64,000 nt of DNA from Marivivens donghaensis (lineage in GTDB: Bacteria; Pseudomonadota; Alphaproteobacteria; Rhodobacterales; Rhodobacteraceae), in the NCBI RefSeq assembly GCF_011806565.1, contig NZ_JAATOP010000013.1, forward strand, positions 21,063-85,062, in the 5' to 3' direction. Each line of letters starts with the position of its first letter. Position 1 is the first letter of the stretch. Shown here in pieces: positions 24,324 through 34,996 of this stretch. The notes below the pieces were generated by a model. It had not been told where the DNA came from. It did no database searches and worked only from the letters and a program-made list of their open reading frames with translations. The translations under genes were made by a program, and so were the position numbers.

Positions 24324-26450
24324 ATGTTGAATTACGAAATTCGCGCCGGTGTTGTGGGCGCAAACGATGCGGGTCACTCGCACATTACTGACCTTGAAGT
24401 CGTCAAAATCGGTGGAGACGAATTTCTGTTTTCCACCAATCGCACTGACGGCGGGATCATTATGTGGTCGACGAATTTGCAAGAGATCGGCTACTTCGCC
24501 TACTCCGGCACTGACACCGCCGGATCGCAGCCAGATATCACCTATTTCGAAGCTGGCGGACGCGATTACCTGCTCGTAGATGACAACGGCATCAAGGCCG
24601 TGGCGATCAGCGAAAACGGCTTTGGCAAGGTCGTCGATCTAGATGCCGATTTCAGTATTTCGGCCACCGCGACGTTCGATACGGTCACACGCGAATTTAT
24701 CGTTTTCGGCGGAATGGACGATGGGAGCGGCATTGTCCGCCTCAGGATCGACGATGACCTGACACTTACCGGAGAGGCGGTCACATCGGACTATCCCGAC
24801 ACTTTCGCAGGCGGGGTTACTGACCTGCTGCATGTCGGATTGGAGGGCAGCGACTACCTACTGTCCATCGCAAGCGAAGCTCCGGGGATCACAGTCTGGG
24901 AAGCTCAAAGGAGCAGCTTTATCAAAAATGCACACACATATAGTACTGATGACGGTTTGTGGATCACAGCCCCTACCGCGTTGGAGACGGTCGACATTGG
25001 CGGCGTGACCTATGCGCTGTTGGCTTCGTCGGGCAGCAGTTCCGTCACTGTGATGCAGGTATCCATGGCCGGAGAGCTACTTCTAACAGACCACGTCATC
25101 GACGGGTTGGAGACATTCTTCGCGAACACAAGCGCTCTGGCAGTTTGCGAGAGTGGCGAACAGCTTTGGGTGGCGGCGGGCGGCAGCGACGGCGTAACGC
25201 TGTTCATTTTAAACGAGGGCCGGCTGTATCTTATCGAGAATTTCAACGGTGTGGAATTTGCCGACTGCTCAGCGCTGGAGATCACGTCAGCCGACGACCA
25301 AATCTTAATCTACGCTAGCAGCGCGAGCGGCCTAGGTGTCACGCAAGTCGTCGTCGATACGTCGATGTTCGATGTCACAGTCAACAACGGTGACAAGGGC
25401 GGCGATCTCGTACTGGACACCTCGGGGTCCGACACGCTTTCAGGCGGCTCGGGCGAAGACATTTTCGCCCTTTCTGCCGACGGACGGACCGACACGATCA
25501 GCGACTTCCAAATCGGGAAGGACCAGATTGATTTAAGCGCATGGGACATGCTGCGATCGGCCGACCAGCTGTCATTCCAGACTGACCAGGATGGGCTGAA
25601 ACTCGGCTACGGGTACGAGATCCTACTGATAAAGTCGAGCGACGGACACGTCCTGACGCCTTCCGAACTCGCAGGCAGCTTTATCTTCACAACACACCTG
25701 TCGTCGGAGCCCATTCCGACACTGCCCACGCCGGTGGACCCTGTGCCTGAACCCCAAGTGGTGTTCGAAGGTTCCGAGGGTCATGATACGCTCATTGGCA
25801 ATGCGCTTAACAACATCATCAGAGGATTTGATGGCGACGACGTCCTCGCAGGTCTGGACGGACACGACCGCCTGTTCGGCGGCAAGCACTCGGACACACT
25901 GAAAGGGGGAAACGGTGACGATAAACTGACCGGAAACGGTGGTGCCGACGTGCTGATCGGTGGCAGCGGGGTGGATACGATCAAGAGCGGCGGCGGTGCG
26001 GACTTGGCCAAGGGCGGTGGGCAGAGCGATACGCTTTTCGGCCAGAAAGGAGACGATGTTCTACGTGGGCAAGGCGGCGACGATACGATCTCAGGCGGGT
26101 CGGGTGACGACCGTTTGTTTGGCAACAAGGGCAACGACAAGCTTGACGGGAATCAAGGTGCGGACCGCATCTACGGCAATGGCGGCGATGACGTGATCAG
26201 CCTCGGGACCCGTGATACTGCGACCGGCGGCAAGGGAAGCGACACGTTTATCTTCACGAAAGGAAATGCCGAAATCACCGACTTTAACCCGCGGCATGAT
26301 CACCTTGAACTCACTGGATACGAACTCGGCGATCTGTCATTCCATATTACAGATGCAGGGATTTCCATAGATTTCGGCGGGCAGAACGAATTGACGCTCG
26401 ACGGGGTGTCGAGCGTCAATTCGTTAATTTCATCAATAGATTTCGTCTGA
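24324..26450 (+). CDS. RTX calcium-binding protein with N-terminal beta-propeller-like domain
   Basis: 708 residues, no Sec signal, as expected for type I secretion. Residues 1-350 form repeating blades (SHITDLEVVKIGGDEFLFST, DLLHVGLEGSDYLLSIAS, ADQILIYASS-type strands) suggestive of a propeller. Residues 365-400 and 485-620 carry glycine-rich nonapeptide repeats of the GGxGxDxLx type (GGNGDDKLTGNGGADVLIGG, GGSGDDRLFGNKGNDKLDGN) that bind calcium. The C-terminal 80 residues (FIFTKGNAEITDFNPRHDHL) resemble RTX secretion signals. No transporter genes (TolC, HlyB, HlyD) are in the window. Activity unknown; adhesin or matrix protein is possible. Confidence 0.85.
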   Translation: MLNYEIRAGVVGANDAGHSHITDLEVVKIGGDEFLFSTNRTDGGIIMWSTNLQEIGYFAYSGTDTAGSQPDITYFEAGGRDYLLVDDNGIKAVAISENGFGKVVDLDADFSISATATFDTVTREFIVFGGMDDGSGIVRLRIDDDLTLTGEAVTSDYPDTFAGGVTDLLHVGLEGSDYLLSIASEAPGITVWEAQRSSFIKNAHTYSTDDGLWITAPTALETVDIGGVTYALLASSGSSSVTVMQVSMAGELLLTDHVIDGLETFFANTSALAVCESGEQLWVAAGGSDGVTLFILNEGRLYLIENFNGVEFADCSALEITSADDQILIYASSASGLGVTQVVVDTSMFDVTVNNGDKGGDLVLDTSGSDTLSGGSGEDIFALSADGRTDTISDFQIGKDQIDLSAWDMLRSADQLSFQTDQDGLKLGYGYEILLIKSSDGHVLTPSELAGSFIFTTHLSSEPIPTLPTPVDPVPEPQVVFEGSEGHDTLIGNALNNIIRGFDGDDVLAGLDGHDRLFGGKHSDTLKGGNGDDKLTGNGGADVLIGGSGVDTIKSGGGADLAKGGGQSDTLFGQKGDDVLRGQGGDDTISGGSGDDRLFGNKGNDKLDGNQGADRIYGNGGDDVISLGTRDTATGGKGSDTFIFTKGNAEITDFNPRHDHLELTGYELGDLSFHITDAGISIDFGGQNELTLDGVSSVNSLISSIDFV

Positions 26451-26458
26451 TCAGACGA
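26443..26458. repeat. 16-base perfect palindrome formed by two abutting convergent stop codons
   Basis: Arms TCGTCTGA and TCAGACGA meet at 26450/26451, exactly where the two RTX genes end tail to tail with no gap. May be a weak bidirectional termination structure or chance. Confidence 0.7.
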
Positions 26459-27773
26459 TTGTAATGTTGTCCTCAAGTACAGACAGATCGGTCACACCGA
26501 CAACTTCGAGCGAGTGATCGCCGAGGTCGATCCAAGCGCTTCCGCCATCGATGTAGGCTTGGTCCATCACGTCGTCGACGGTCGCACCTTTGATGCCGAG
26601 GTTGCGGGCAACCAGTTCGATGCTGTCGTCGCCGTCTTTAAAGTCGAGAATTTTGTCGTTGCCGGAGCGGAAGACGAACGTGTCATTGCCGCCGCCGCCT
26701 TTGTAGAAATCGCGTCCTGCCTGACCGTCGAGGCGATCGTGGCCGCCGTTCCCGAGCAGACGGTCGGTGCCGCTGCCGCCTTCGATGTCATCACGGCCCT
26801 TGCCACCGCGCAGCTTGTCCTTGCCGTCGCCGCCATCGATGAAGTCGTTGCCGTTCATACCAGCGATAAGGTTCTTGCCGCTATTGCCATAAAGATCCTC
26901 GCCAGCGCGGCCACCCGTCAAATTCAGGTTCGCAACGCCGAGCAAGTGCGCCTCATCAATGCCGCTGTGAAGGTTGGCGGACGCCGAAAGGTAAAGGGCC
27001 GAGTTGTCGTAGATATCGGTGACGTAGTCGAGCTTACCGTTGCCGTCGCGCAGGTCCATCGTCAGGCGACCGATCTGGCCATCGCCGTCACCGAAGCGGA
27101 CATCGACAGCGCGGGACGGATCGACTTCAATTGCATAACCGCCCGCATTTTCTGCACCCTGGCGATCACCATCGGCACGCACCCAGTATTTCCCCTGACC
27201 TTCGCCGATCGAGTAGAAACCGTCTTCATCGAGGTCGAGGTAAAACACGCCGGTGACGAAGTAAGTGTCCGCGCTGCTATCAGCGAAATCCTCGGTCACC
27301 ATCGCCGCGTCGAAACCTTTGAATTCACCGTCAACATAAGAGACGCCGACTTCCGTGAACTTACCATTCATCGTGCCGATGCGGTGCGAGGCACTGGCCC
27401 AAAGCGAGTTGTAGAGCTCGTCAGCCAGATAGGTTTGGCTTAGCGTGCCAGCGTATTGCTGAAGGGCAATGTTCTCGCCCCAGCGGCCAAGGTTCTCATA
27501 ACCAGCATCCTCCATACGATCACCGGGCGTGTTGCCGCCCGGACCGGAGTGGTCACCGTTGAACGTGTCGTTCATCAGCGACCAGACGGTGTAATCGTAG
27601 GCCGATTCGTGCAGCAAATCGTTGCTTGCGAGCACCTGTTTTGCGTCGCTGCTGATCGTCCCCGCAGCGAGGCCCTCGTTGACGTCAATGCCCAAGCGTT
27701 TGGCCTCTGCCTCGGGATCAAGGCGGGCACGGTTGATCAGTTCAAGGATATACTGTTCGACTGCTGTGAGCAT
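26451..27773 (-). CDS. CAP/SCP-domain protein with RTX repeats
   Basis: 440 residues without a Sec signal. Residues 1-170 form a CAP (cysteine-rich secretory/PR-1) domain: VEQYILELINRARLDPEAEA, NDTFNGDHSGPGGNTPGDRM, GENIALQQ, ASASHRIGTMNGKFTEVGVS. Residues 280-370 hold RTX repeats (GGDGKDKLRGGKGRDDIEGG) and the C terminus an RTX-type secretion tail (FRSGNDKILDFKDGDDSIEL). Bacterial CAP proteins with RTX tails are exported by type I systems and bind calcium; biochemical role mostly unknown. Convergent with the RTX propeller gene, zero bases between stops. A clear ATG start opens the CAP domain. Confidence 0.86.
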   Translation of the reverse strand: MLTAVEQYILELINRARLDPEAEAKRLGIDVNEGLAAGTISSDAKQVLASNDLLHESAYDYTVWSLMNDTFNGDHSGPGGNTPGDRMEDAGYENLGRWGENIALQQYAGTLSQTYLADELYNSLWASASHRIGTMNGKFTEVGVSYVDGEFKGFDAAMVTEDFADSSADTYFVTGVFYLDLDEDGFYSIGEGQGKYWVRADGDRQGAENAGGYAIEVDPSRAVDVRFGDGDGQIGRLTMDLRDGNGKLDYVTDIYDNSALYLSASANLHSGIDEAHLLGVANLNLTGGRAGEDLYGNSGKNLIAGMNGNDFIDGGDGKDKLRGGKGRDDIEGGSGTDRLLGNGGHDRLDGQAGRDFYKGGGGNDTFVFRSGNDKILDFKDGDDSIELVARNLGIKGATVDDVMDQAYIDGGSAWIDLGDHSLEVVGVTDLSVLEDNITIV

Positions 27774-27857
27774 GTTGGTCTCCTCTGGTGTGCAGAGATA
27801 GATAACAACTCAAGCAATATTTTTAAACGGAGGTTCTACTTACCCGACAAAAAGTGA

Positions 27858-28976
27858 TCAGAGTCTATTTGCTATACCGATGGCAGAACCGAGAATTCCC
27901 ATGATTGTACGTGCGGAATTGACGGGGCTTTCGGTCGCGTAGATCAAATCACCCGGTTGGATGTGGAACTGACCGGCGCTGAACAGGCCGTCCGCAGTGG
28001 TCAAATCGATAGTGAAAACAACGCGGTTGCGAGTCGGGCCCGTTCCGTTGGCGCGGATCGCGCTGTTCGGATATTCGCGGAGAATCAGGATACCCTTCGG
28101 GTTGGCACGGTCGTCGGCAACGCCGCCCACGATTGCGAGAGCTTCGAGCGCGTTGACGTCATCGGTCGGGAATTCGTGGAGCGCCTCGCTACCTGCGGCG
28201 CCGAGCGACAGGAAGGTGCGCGAGTCTTTTTCAACGATAACACGATCTCCGCCGCGCACGATCGTATCGAGCGACGGGTCGGCGTAGAGCCGTTCGAGCG
28301 AAATCGTGTAGCGGTTCGACCCACGGAACAGCTTGACCTGAGGGTTGTTCAGGTTCGACGGCACACCGCCGCCTAGAGCGATCAGCGATAGGACGGATAC
28401 GTTGCGGTCTTGCAGCGGATACGAACCCGGAGCGCTGACGCCGCCGACGATATCCGCAGTATTCGCACGGCCCGGCACCACGTCGATTTGCACCTGCGCC
28501 GACGGGATGGAGTAGTTGTATTCTTCTTCGATGCGCGAACGTGCGGTCTGCGGGGACATGCCCGACACCTTCATCTCGCCCACGAACGGGAGGAAAATGC
28601 GACCTTCAGAGTTCACGCGCATCCGCTCAAGCGATGCCACCTGCTGCCCCGGACCTGTCAGGAGCGAGTTTTCCTCGGCATCCCAGACGGCGATCGACAG
28701 AAGATCACCCGGTTCGATGATGATGGACGCGGGCTGCTCGACACGGCTCGGCCAATTGTAGGCGCGCCCGTTGGAGGACGGCCAGCGGGACACAAGTGCT
28801 TGGGTCTCACGCGTGATATCAATGACTTCAAAGGGGTATGCGACGACTTCGCCTGCCTGCTGGTCATCTTTAACGGCGAGAACTTCGCCTTCGAAACCTG
28901 CGCCGCGCGGCACATCACAGGCAGCAACCGAAAAACAAAGCAGCAGTGCGCTGGAGCGCTTGAGGACAGACGACAT
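27858..28976 (-). CDS. Polysaccharide export outer-membrane lipoprotein (Wza/BexD-like)
   Basis: 372 residues. Lipoprotein signal with lipobox VAAC near residue 20 (ALLLCFSVAACDVPRG). Residues 95-185 form the Poly_export domain (IIIEPGDLLSIAVWDAEEN, RMRVNSEGRIFLPFVGEMKV), followed by SLBB domains (GGVSAPGSYPLQDRNVSVLS, RGGDRVIVEKDSRTFLSLG) and a C-terminal amphipathic helix (INSARTIMGILGSAIGI-like). Forms the outer-membrane channel for capsule or exopolysaccharide. Start at 28976 has GGGGGG upstream; an ATG at 28991 is the alternative. No Wzc or polymerase is adjacent; galactofuranose genes lie 1.5 kb upstream. Confidence 0.9.
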   Translation of the reverse strand: MSSVLKRSSALLLCFSVAACDVPRGAGFEGEVLAVKDDQQAGEVVAYPFEVIDITRETQALVSRWPSSNGRAYNWPSRVEQPASIIIEPGDLLSIAVWDAEENSLLTGPGQQVASLERMRVNSEGRIFLPFVGEMKVSGMSPQTARSRIEEEYNYSIPSAQVQIDVVPGRANTADIVGGVSAPGSYPLQDRNVSVLSLIALGGGVPSNLNNPQVKLFRGSNRYTISLERLYADPSLDTIVRGGDRVIVEKDSRTFLSLGAAGSEALHEFPTDDVNALEALAIVGGVADDRANPKGILILREYPNSAIRANGTGPTRNRVVFTIDLTTADGLFSAGQFHIQPGDLIYATESPVNSARTIMGILGSAIGIANRL

Positions 28977-29084
28977 AGACCCCCCGGTCATTTCAGGAGC
29001 GGGTAACCTCCCGCGGCAGCCTCGTCAAAATACTGAACTTCGCAGGTCGGTCAATGATCCGCTTGCACGCAACAGCATGTCACA

Positions 29085-29102
29085 GGCGGCCCGAAGGCCG
29101 CC
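29085..29102 (-). other. Hairpin downstream of RTX gene
   Basis: Stem GGCGGCC / GGCCGCC around 4 bases, 15 bases after the RTX stop on the minus strand. No T-run; a weak terminator or stability element. Confidence 0.4.
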
Positions 29103-29116
29103 CGATGATGGTATTG

Positions 29117-30334
29117 TCAGTAGTAAAAATCATCAACGACGATGTGACCTTCGAGGTCGGACAAATCACTCACGCCATTGAATGTGATGCTGTCGCCTGC
29201 TCCGAAATCGAGCACCACGTAGTCGCCCATATCGACGCCGTTGATGTCGATGAGCGAAGCCACGTCATAGTTATAAGCGGTCACGTTGCCGTTCAGATGC
29301 AGCAGATCGTCACCCTTTTTCCCGAAGTCGCGGATGTAGTCGGCACCGTCCCCCAGCGCAAAGAAGAAATCGTCGGTACCAGCGCCGCCAGCGAGGTAGT
29401 CATCACCCTCACCGCCGAAAATCCAATCTTGCTGAGCACCGCCGATGATGCGGTCCTTGCCCTCGTCGCCATACAGGTCGTCGTCACCGCCGCCGCCGAG
29501 GATTTTGTCATTACCCTCTTCGCCGAACAGGACGTCGTTACCGCCGCGTCCTTTCAGCTTGTCCTTGCCTGCGCTGGCGCTGAACGAGTTCGACTGGTTG
29601 TTACCGTTGTAAGTGATGCTGGACTTGGCCGTACCAAGATCATTCATGTCGCCCTTGATTTGCAGGATTTTTTTGCCGCCATCCTTTACCATGACACGGA
29701 TGTCATCGGCGCCATTTGCAGCACCAAGATAGCCAGCGTCGATCGTATCGCCGTTTACGTTGTACGAGTCCAACAGCTCGAACATCTCAAAGAAATCAAG
29801 GTTGTGAGCCGCGCCGAACTTCACCGACGTTGTAAAGTCACCCTGCTTGAGGAAAAATCCGTTATCGCTAAGTTGGACGCTGTTCAGCACTTCGCCGTTG
29901 TCGACAACCTTAATGCCCTGCACGGAGTAGTCAGTACCGAAATCGCCGGCACCACGGCTATCGCCGGCACGCATGGCCTCCCAATATTCTCCAGCCGTTG
30001 CAGGTAGGTCCCCAGTGATGGTGACCTGCACATCACCGCTGGTTTGAATAATGCGATCAACTGCGCCCTCGAACCCTTCGACGCGCATGATTTCAGTGCC
30101 GGTGGTGTTCTTCTTTACCATGAAGAAGGTGGAGCCTTCGTCATACATATTTGCGGTGTACGAAATATTACGAAGTTCGACGCCCCACCATTTTTGATTG
30201 TGGACAAATGAGTTCCGATTGTAGTGCAACTGCCATGTGAATTGCTCGATGTCCTGAGCATATTGCATCGTAGGTTCGATCGCCTCATCGAGCGAAAAAT
30301 CCGCGATTTCGGCGTCTACTTTGATCTTCAGCAT
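29117..30334 (-). CDS. RTX-type calcium-binding protein
   Basis: 405 residues without a signal peptide. Residues 1-240 are a beta-rich region with no family recognised (FTWQLHYNRNSFVHNQKWWG, VQVTITGDLPATAGEYWEAM). Residues 260-330 have RTX nonapeptides (GRGGNDVLFGEEGNDKILGG, GGAQQDWIFGGEGDDYLAGG), and the C-terminal 70 residues form an RTX tail. Lies between the Wza-like gene and, divergently, glf. The third RTX protein in 6 kb; the C-terminal strands FNGVSDLSDLEGHIVVDDF resemble those of the CAP-RTX protein, suggesting the same export machine. Confidence 0.83.
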   Translation of the reverse strand: MLKIKVDAEIADFSLDEAIEPTMQYAQDIEQFTWQLHYNRNSFVHNQKWWGVELRNISYTANMYDEGSTFFMVKKNTTGTEIMRVEGFEGAVDRIIQTSGDVQVTITGDLPATAGEYWEAMRAGDSRGAGDFGTDYSVQGIKVVDNGEVLNSVQLSDNGFFLKQGDFTTSVKFGAAHNLDFFEMFELLDSYNVNGDTIDAGYLGAANGADDIRVMVKDGGKKILQIKGDMNDLGTAKSSITYNGNNQSNSFSASAGKDKLKGRGGNDVLFGEEGNDKILGGGGDDDLYGDEGKDRIIGGAQQDWIFGGEGDDYLAGGAGTDDFFFALGDGADYIRDFGKKGDDLLHLNGNVTAYNYDVASLIDINGVDMGDYVVLDFGAGDSITFNGVSDLSDLEGHIVVDDFYY

Positions 30335-30404
30335 GGCGCCAACTCCTCTTTAACGTGCCCCGCAGCGGTTCTCCGCAATGAGCAAACGCTTAACAAGAAG
30401 TTAA

Positions 30405-31651
<1,247 letters not shown>

Positions 31652-31652
<1 letters not shown>

Positions 31653-32623
31653 TGCGCGTCGGCGCAGTCATCGTCACGTTCAACCGCGCCGCCAAACTGG
31701 TGGAGACGTTGACGCATGTCGTCAGCGAACCGTTTGACCGCATCTGGGTGATCGACAACGCCTCGACCGACAAAACCGCAGAGGTGCTGGCTGCGCAGAC
31801 CGACCCGCGCCTCGTCGTGATCAGCCTGCCCGATAACACGGGCGGTGCTGGCGGTTTCCATGCAGGCATCGAAGCGGCCCTGAAAGACAACGACACCGAT
31901 TGGCTCGCGCTCTTCGACGACGACTCTTGGCCAGAGGCCGGTTGCGTCGACAAATTCCGCGAGGTCGCCTCGACCCTACCTGCCGACATCGGCGCCGTCT
32001 CGACCGCCGTTCATTATCCAAACGGCAAAATCTGCGAGATGAACCGTCAGGGCTATAACCCGTTCTGGCACCTCAATGTTTTCATCGCCGCGCTGACCAA
32101 GCGCAGCAACGGGCGCGGCGGGTTCAAGATCCGCAACGCCGAACTGGAGCCCAGCGCCCTCCCCCGCGAAATCGACAACGCGTCCTTCGTGGGCTTCATG
32201 CTCCGCACCGAGGCCGCACGCCGTGACGGCCTGCCCGAAGCCGGTTTGTTCATCTATGGCGACGACGTGCTCTACAGCCTGCATCTGAGGCGGAGGGGCT
32301 GGAAAATCCTGCTGCACCCCGCGCTGCGGTTTGTGCACGATTGCGGCACGATGGGCGAAGGCTTCGTCTATCGCCCGCTCTGGAAAATCTACTACCACTG
32401 CCGCAACGGCGTCGCGATTGCGCGCATGGCGGCGGGTCCGATCGTGTTTCCGATCGCGCTGGCCTACTACGCGCTGCTGTGGTGGCGTCGCGGGCGGTCA
32501 TGCCCCGAAGGCATCCGCCCGACCTACTATCATCTGATGTGGGAAGGCCTGAAAGATGGCCTGAAAGGAAAGCGGGGCCGACACGACCCCGCTCACCAGT
32601 TGGCTGCCGAAAAGGGCCGCTGA
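31652..32623 (+). CDS. Family 2 glycosyltransferase, putative galactofuranosyltransferase
   Basis: 323 residues. GT-A fold: VGAVIVTFNRAAKLVETL at the N terminus, IWVIDNASTDKTAEVL near 29, DNTGGAGGFHAGIEAAL near 58 and the metal-binding LALFDDDSWPEAG near 86. A FIYGDDVLYSLHLRRRGWKI segment near 200 precedes a hydrophobic C-terminal stretch. The organisation is like that of GlfT-type enzymes, and translation is coupled to glf, so UDP-galactofuranose is the likely donor. Convergent and abutting the ALDH gene. Confidence 0.85.
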
Positions 32624-34984
32624 TTATTCGCCGTAAGGCACCCAGATGTTTTTCACCTGAGTGGCGCGGGAGAGGAACTCTTTCCCCTGCCCTTGCGCGG
32701 ACGTCCAATCGCGCGCGCCGCCGTCTTCGGTCCACGTCTGCTTGAGGTTGCCGGCACTTTCGCGCTCGACCATCTCTGCGCCTTCCGCAGTGCCAACGTA
32801 CCACATACCGGCCACGTCATCGTGCTGCGCCAGCGTCTTGGCCAGATCGTCGCGCGGTCCGGTAATGATGTTCACCACACCAGCCGGAACGTCCGAGGTT
32901 TCGAGCACTTGATAGAAGTCGGTCGCGGCCAGCGGGTGGTCTTGCGACGGCACGACGATCACGGCGTTCCCCATCGCAATCGCGGGCATGACCAGCGACA
33001 CCATCGCAGCCAGCGGGCTGCCGTTCGGACAGGCAACGCCCATCACGCCGAGCGGTTCGTGCATGGCGATGCTGACGTTGTTCGTCTTGGTCTGGTGGAC
33101 CATGCCGTCGAACTTGTCAGCCTGCGCAGCGTACCAGAAACACCGACGGATCGCGGTTTCGACCTCTGCCTTGGCAGCGCCGTTGTTCATGCCGAAGCTG
33201 ACCAGACGATCGGTGAATTCCTTGGCGCGGGCCGACAGGTTTTCCGCGATATAATAGAGCACCTGCGCACGGTTATGACCGGTCGCCTTGCCCCATCCGG
33301 CGGCCTTGTGCGCAGCCTCGACGGCATTGCGGACATCCTTGCGGCTACCGAGGCCAGCGTGACCGACGGTCTTTTTGCCGCCGTTCACAGCGTAGACATA
33401 GCCGCTGTCAGGACGGGCCTGCTTGCCGCCGATGTAGAGCTTGGCCGTACGGTCGATCATGCCGATTTCGGCACCGTCGACAGGAACGGCATTGGGCGCA
33501 GCCGGAGCAGCCTCGGGCTTTTTCACCTTCAGTTTCGGCTGTTTGAGGTAAGCAGCCATACCTTCGCGGCCACCCTCGCGACCAAAGCCGCTTTCACGGT
33601 AGCCACCGAAGCCTGCGCCCGCATCAAAGACGTTCGTGCAGTTGATCCAGACAACGCCCGCCTTCACCTTTGCCGCGATATCAAGGCAGAGGTTCACGTT
33701 CTCGGACCAAATAGACGCGGCAAGGCCGTAGCGGCTGTTGTTCGCGAGCGCGATGGCATCCTTCGGGGTGCGGAAAGTGGTCAGGGTGACGACGGGGCCA
33801 AAGATTTCTTCGTTCCACAGAACCGAGGCAGGCGAGACGCCAGTGGCCAGCGTCGGCGGGTAGAAACAGCCTTCCGGCGCTGTGCCTTGGCAAAGGTCGA
33901 GACCTTCGCTCGCGCCCTTGTTCACCAGCTCCGCGATGCGGTCGCGCTGGACGGGGTGCACGATGGCGCCGATGTCGGTGTTCTTGTCGAGCGGATCGCC
34001 GACGCGAATGGTTTCCATCCGTTTGCGCAGCATCTTTTCGAACTTCGCCGCAACGGCCTCGGCAACGAGGATACGCGAACCGGCGCAGCAAACCTGACCC
34101 TGATTGAACCAGATCGCATCGACGACGCCTTCGACAGCCGCATCGAGGTCGGCATCTGCAAAGACGATGAACGGCGACTTGCCACCAAGCTCCAGCGTCA
34201 GCGACTTGCCCGAACCGGCAGTCTGCTGGCGGATGATGCGGCCAACGTCGGTCGAGCCGGTGAAGGCGACCTTGTCGATATTCTCGTGGCCGACAACCGC
34301 AGCGCCGGTTTCGCCGTCGCCAGTGACGATGTTCAAAACGCCTTTGGGCAGGCCGCACTCTGCCGCGATCTGGGCAAAGGCGAGCGCGGTCAGCGGAGTG
34401 TACTCGGCAGGCTTCAGAACCACGGTGTTACCAGCGGCAAGCGCAGGCGCGACTTTCCACGCCAGCATCAGCAGCGGGAAGTTCCACGGGATCACCTGAC
34501 CGCAAACGCCGACGGCCTCGGCACCGGGGAACTCGTCCTCAGCCAGCTCGGCCCAGCCTGCGTGATGGTAGAAGTGGCGCGCGACGAGCGGGATGTCACC
34601 GTCGCGGCTTTCGCGGATCGGCTTGCCGTTGTCGATGGACTCCAGCACGGCAAGGAAGCGCGAGTGCTGCTGAACGTGGCGGGCCAGCGCGTAAAGGTAC
34701 TTGGCGCGCTCATGGCCCGACAGACCGGCCCATTTCGGCTGGGCCGCACGGGCGGCTTTCACCGCGTCATCGACATCGCTGGCGGAGCCTTGGGACACGC
34801 GAGCGATGACATCGCCCGTCGCAGGGTTCTGCACGTCGAAAGTCTCTCCGACCTTGGTGAACGCGCCGTTGATGAAGTGACCGAAGCCGCTTTCGTGCTT
34901 GCTCAGCCACTCACGGACGATTTTGCTGTCTTCGGGTGCAGTGCCGTAGTCCATGGTGTTCAGGATCTCTTGGATAGTGGTCAT
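32624..34984 (-). CDS. Aldehyde dehydrogenase with second, incomplete ALDH domain
   Basis: 786 residues. Residues 1-480 are a full NAD-dependent aldehyde dehydrogenase: PWNFPLLMLAWKVAPALAAG near 167, the glutamate motif LTLELGGKSPFIVFADADLD near 260 and the catalytic Cys in NQGQVCCAGSRI near 295. Residues 510-786 repeat the NAD-binding half (AGLGSRKDVRNAVEAAHKAA, PLGVMGVACPNGSPLAAMVS, AGVVNIITGPRDDLAKTLAQ) but replace the catalytic segment with ESAGNLKQTWTEDGG, so this half cannot catalyse. Gene sits 12 bases after deoC and presumably oxidises the acetaldehyde released from deoxyribose-5-phosphate. Confidence 0.9.
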   Translation of the reverse strand: MTTIQEILNTMDYGTAPEDSKIVREWLSKHESGFGHFINGAFTKVGETFDVQNPATGDVIARVSQGSASDVDDAVKAARAAQPKWAGLSGHERAKYLYALARHVQQHSRFLAVLESIDNGKPIRESRDGDIPLVARHFYHHAGWAELAEDEFPGAEAVGVCGQVIPWNFPLLMLAWKVAPALAAGNTVVLKPAEYTPLTALAFAQIAAECGLPKGVLNIVTGDGETGAAVVGHENIDKVAFTGSTDVGRIIRQQTAGSGKSLTLELGGKSPFIVFADADLDAAVEGVVDAIWFNQGQVCCAGSRILVAEAVAAKFEKMLRKRMETIRVGDPLDKNTDIGAIVHPVQRDRIAELVNKGASEGLDLCQGTAPEGCFYPPTLATGVSPASVLWNEEIFGPVVTLTTFRTPKDAIALANNSRYGLAASIWSENVNLCLDIAAKVKAGVVWINCTNVFDAGAGFGGYRESGFGREGGREGMAAYLKQPKLKVKKPEAAPAAPNAVPVDGAEIGMIDRTAKLYIGGKQARPDSGYVYAVNGGKKTVGHAGLGSRKDVRNAVEAAHKAAGWGKATGHNRAQVLYYIAENLSARAKEFTDRLVSFGMNNGAAKAEVETAIRRCFWYAAQADKFDGMVHQTKTNNVSIAMHEPLGVMGVACPNGSPLAAMVSLVMPAIAMGNAVIVVPSQDHPLAATDFYQVLETSDVPAGVVNIITGPRDDLAKTLAQHDDVAGMWYVGTAEGAEMVERESAGNLKQTWTEDGGARDWTSAQGQGKEFLSRATQVKNIWVPYGE

Positions 34985-34996
34985 TGGAGGCTCCGA

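Noticed and set aside
25860..26220. Regularly repeated DNA that might look like an array
   Set aside because: These are the codons of RTX nonapeptides inside a long reading frame, with variable bases; not a CRISPR array.
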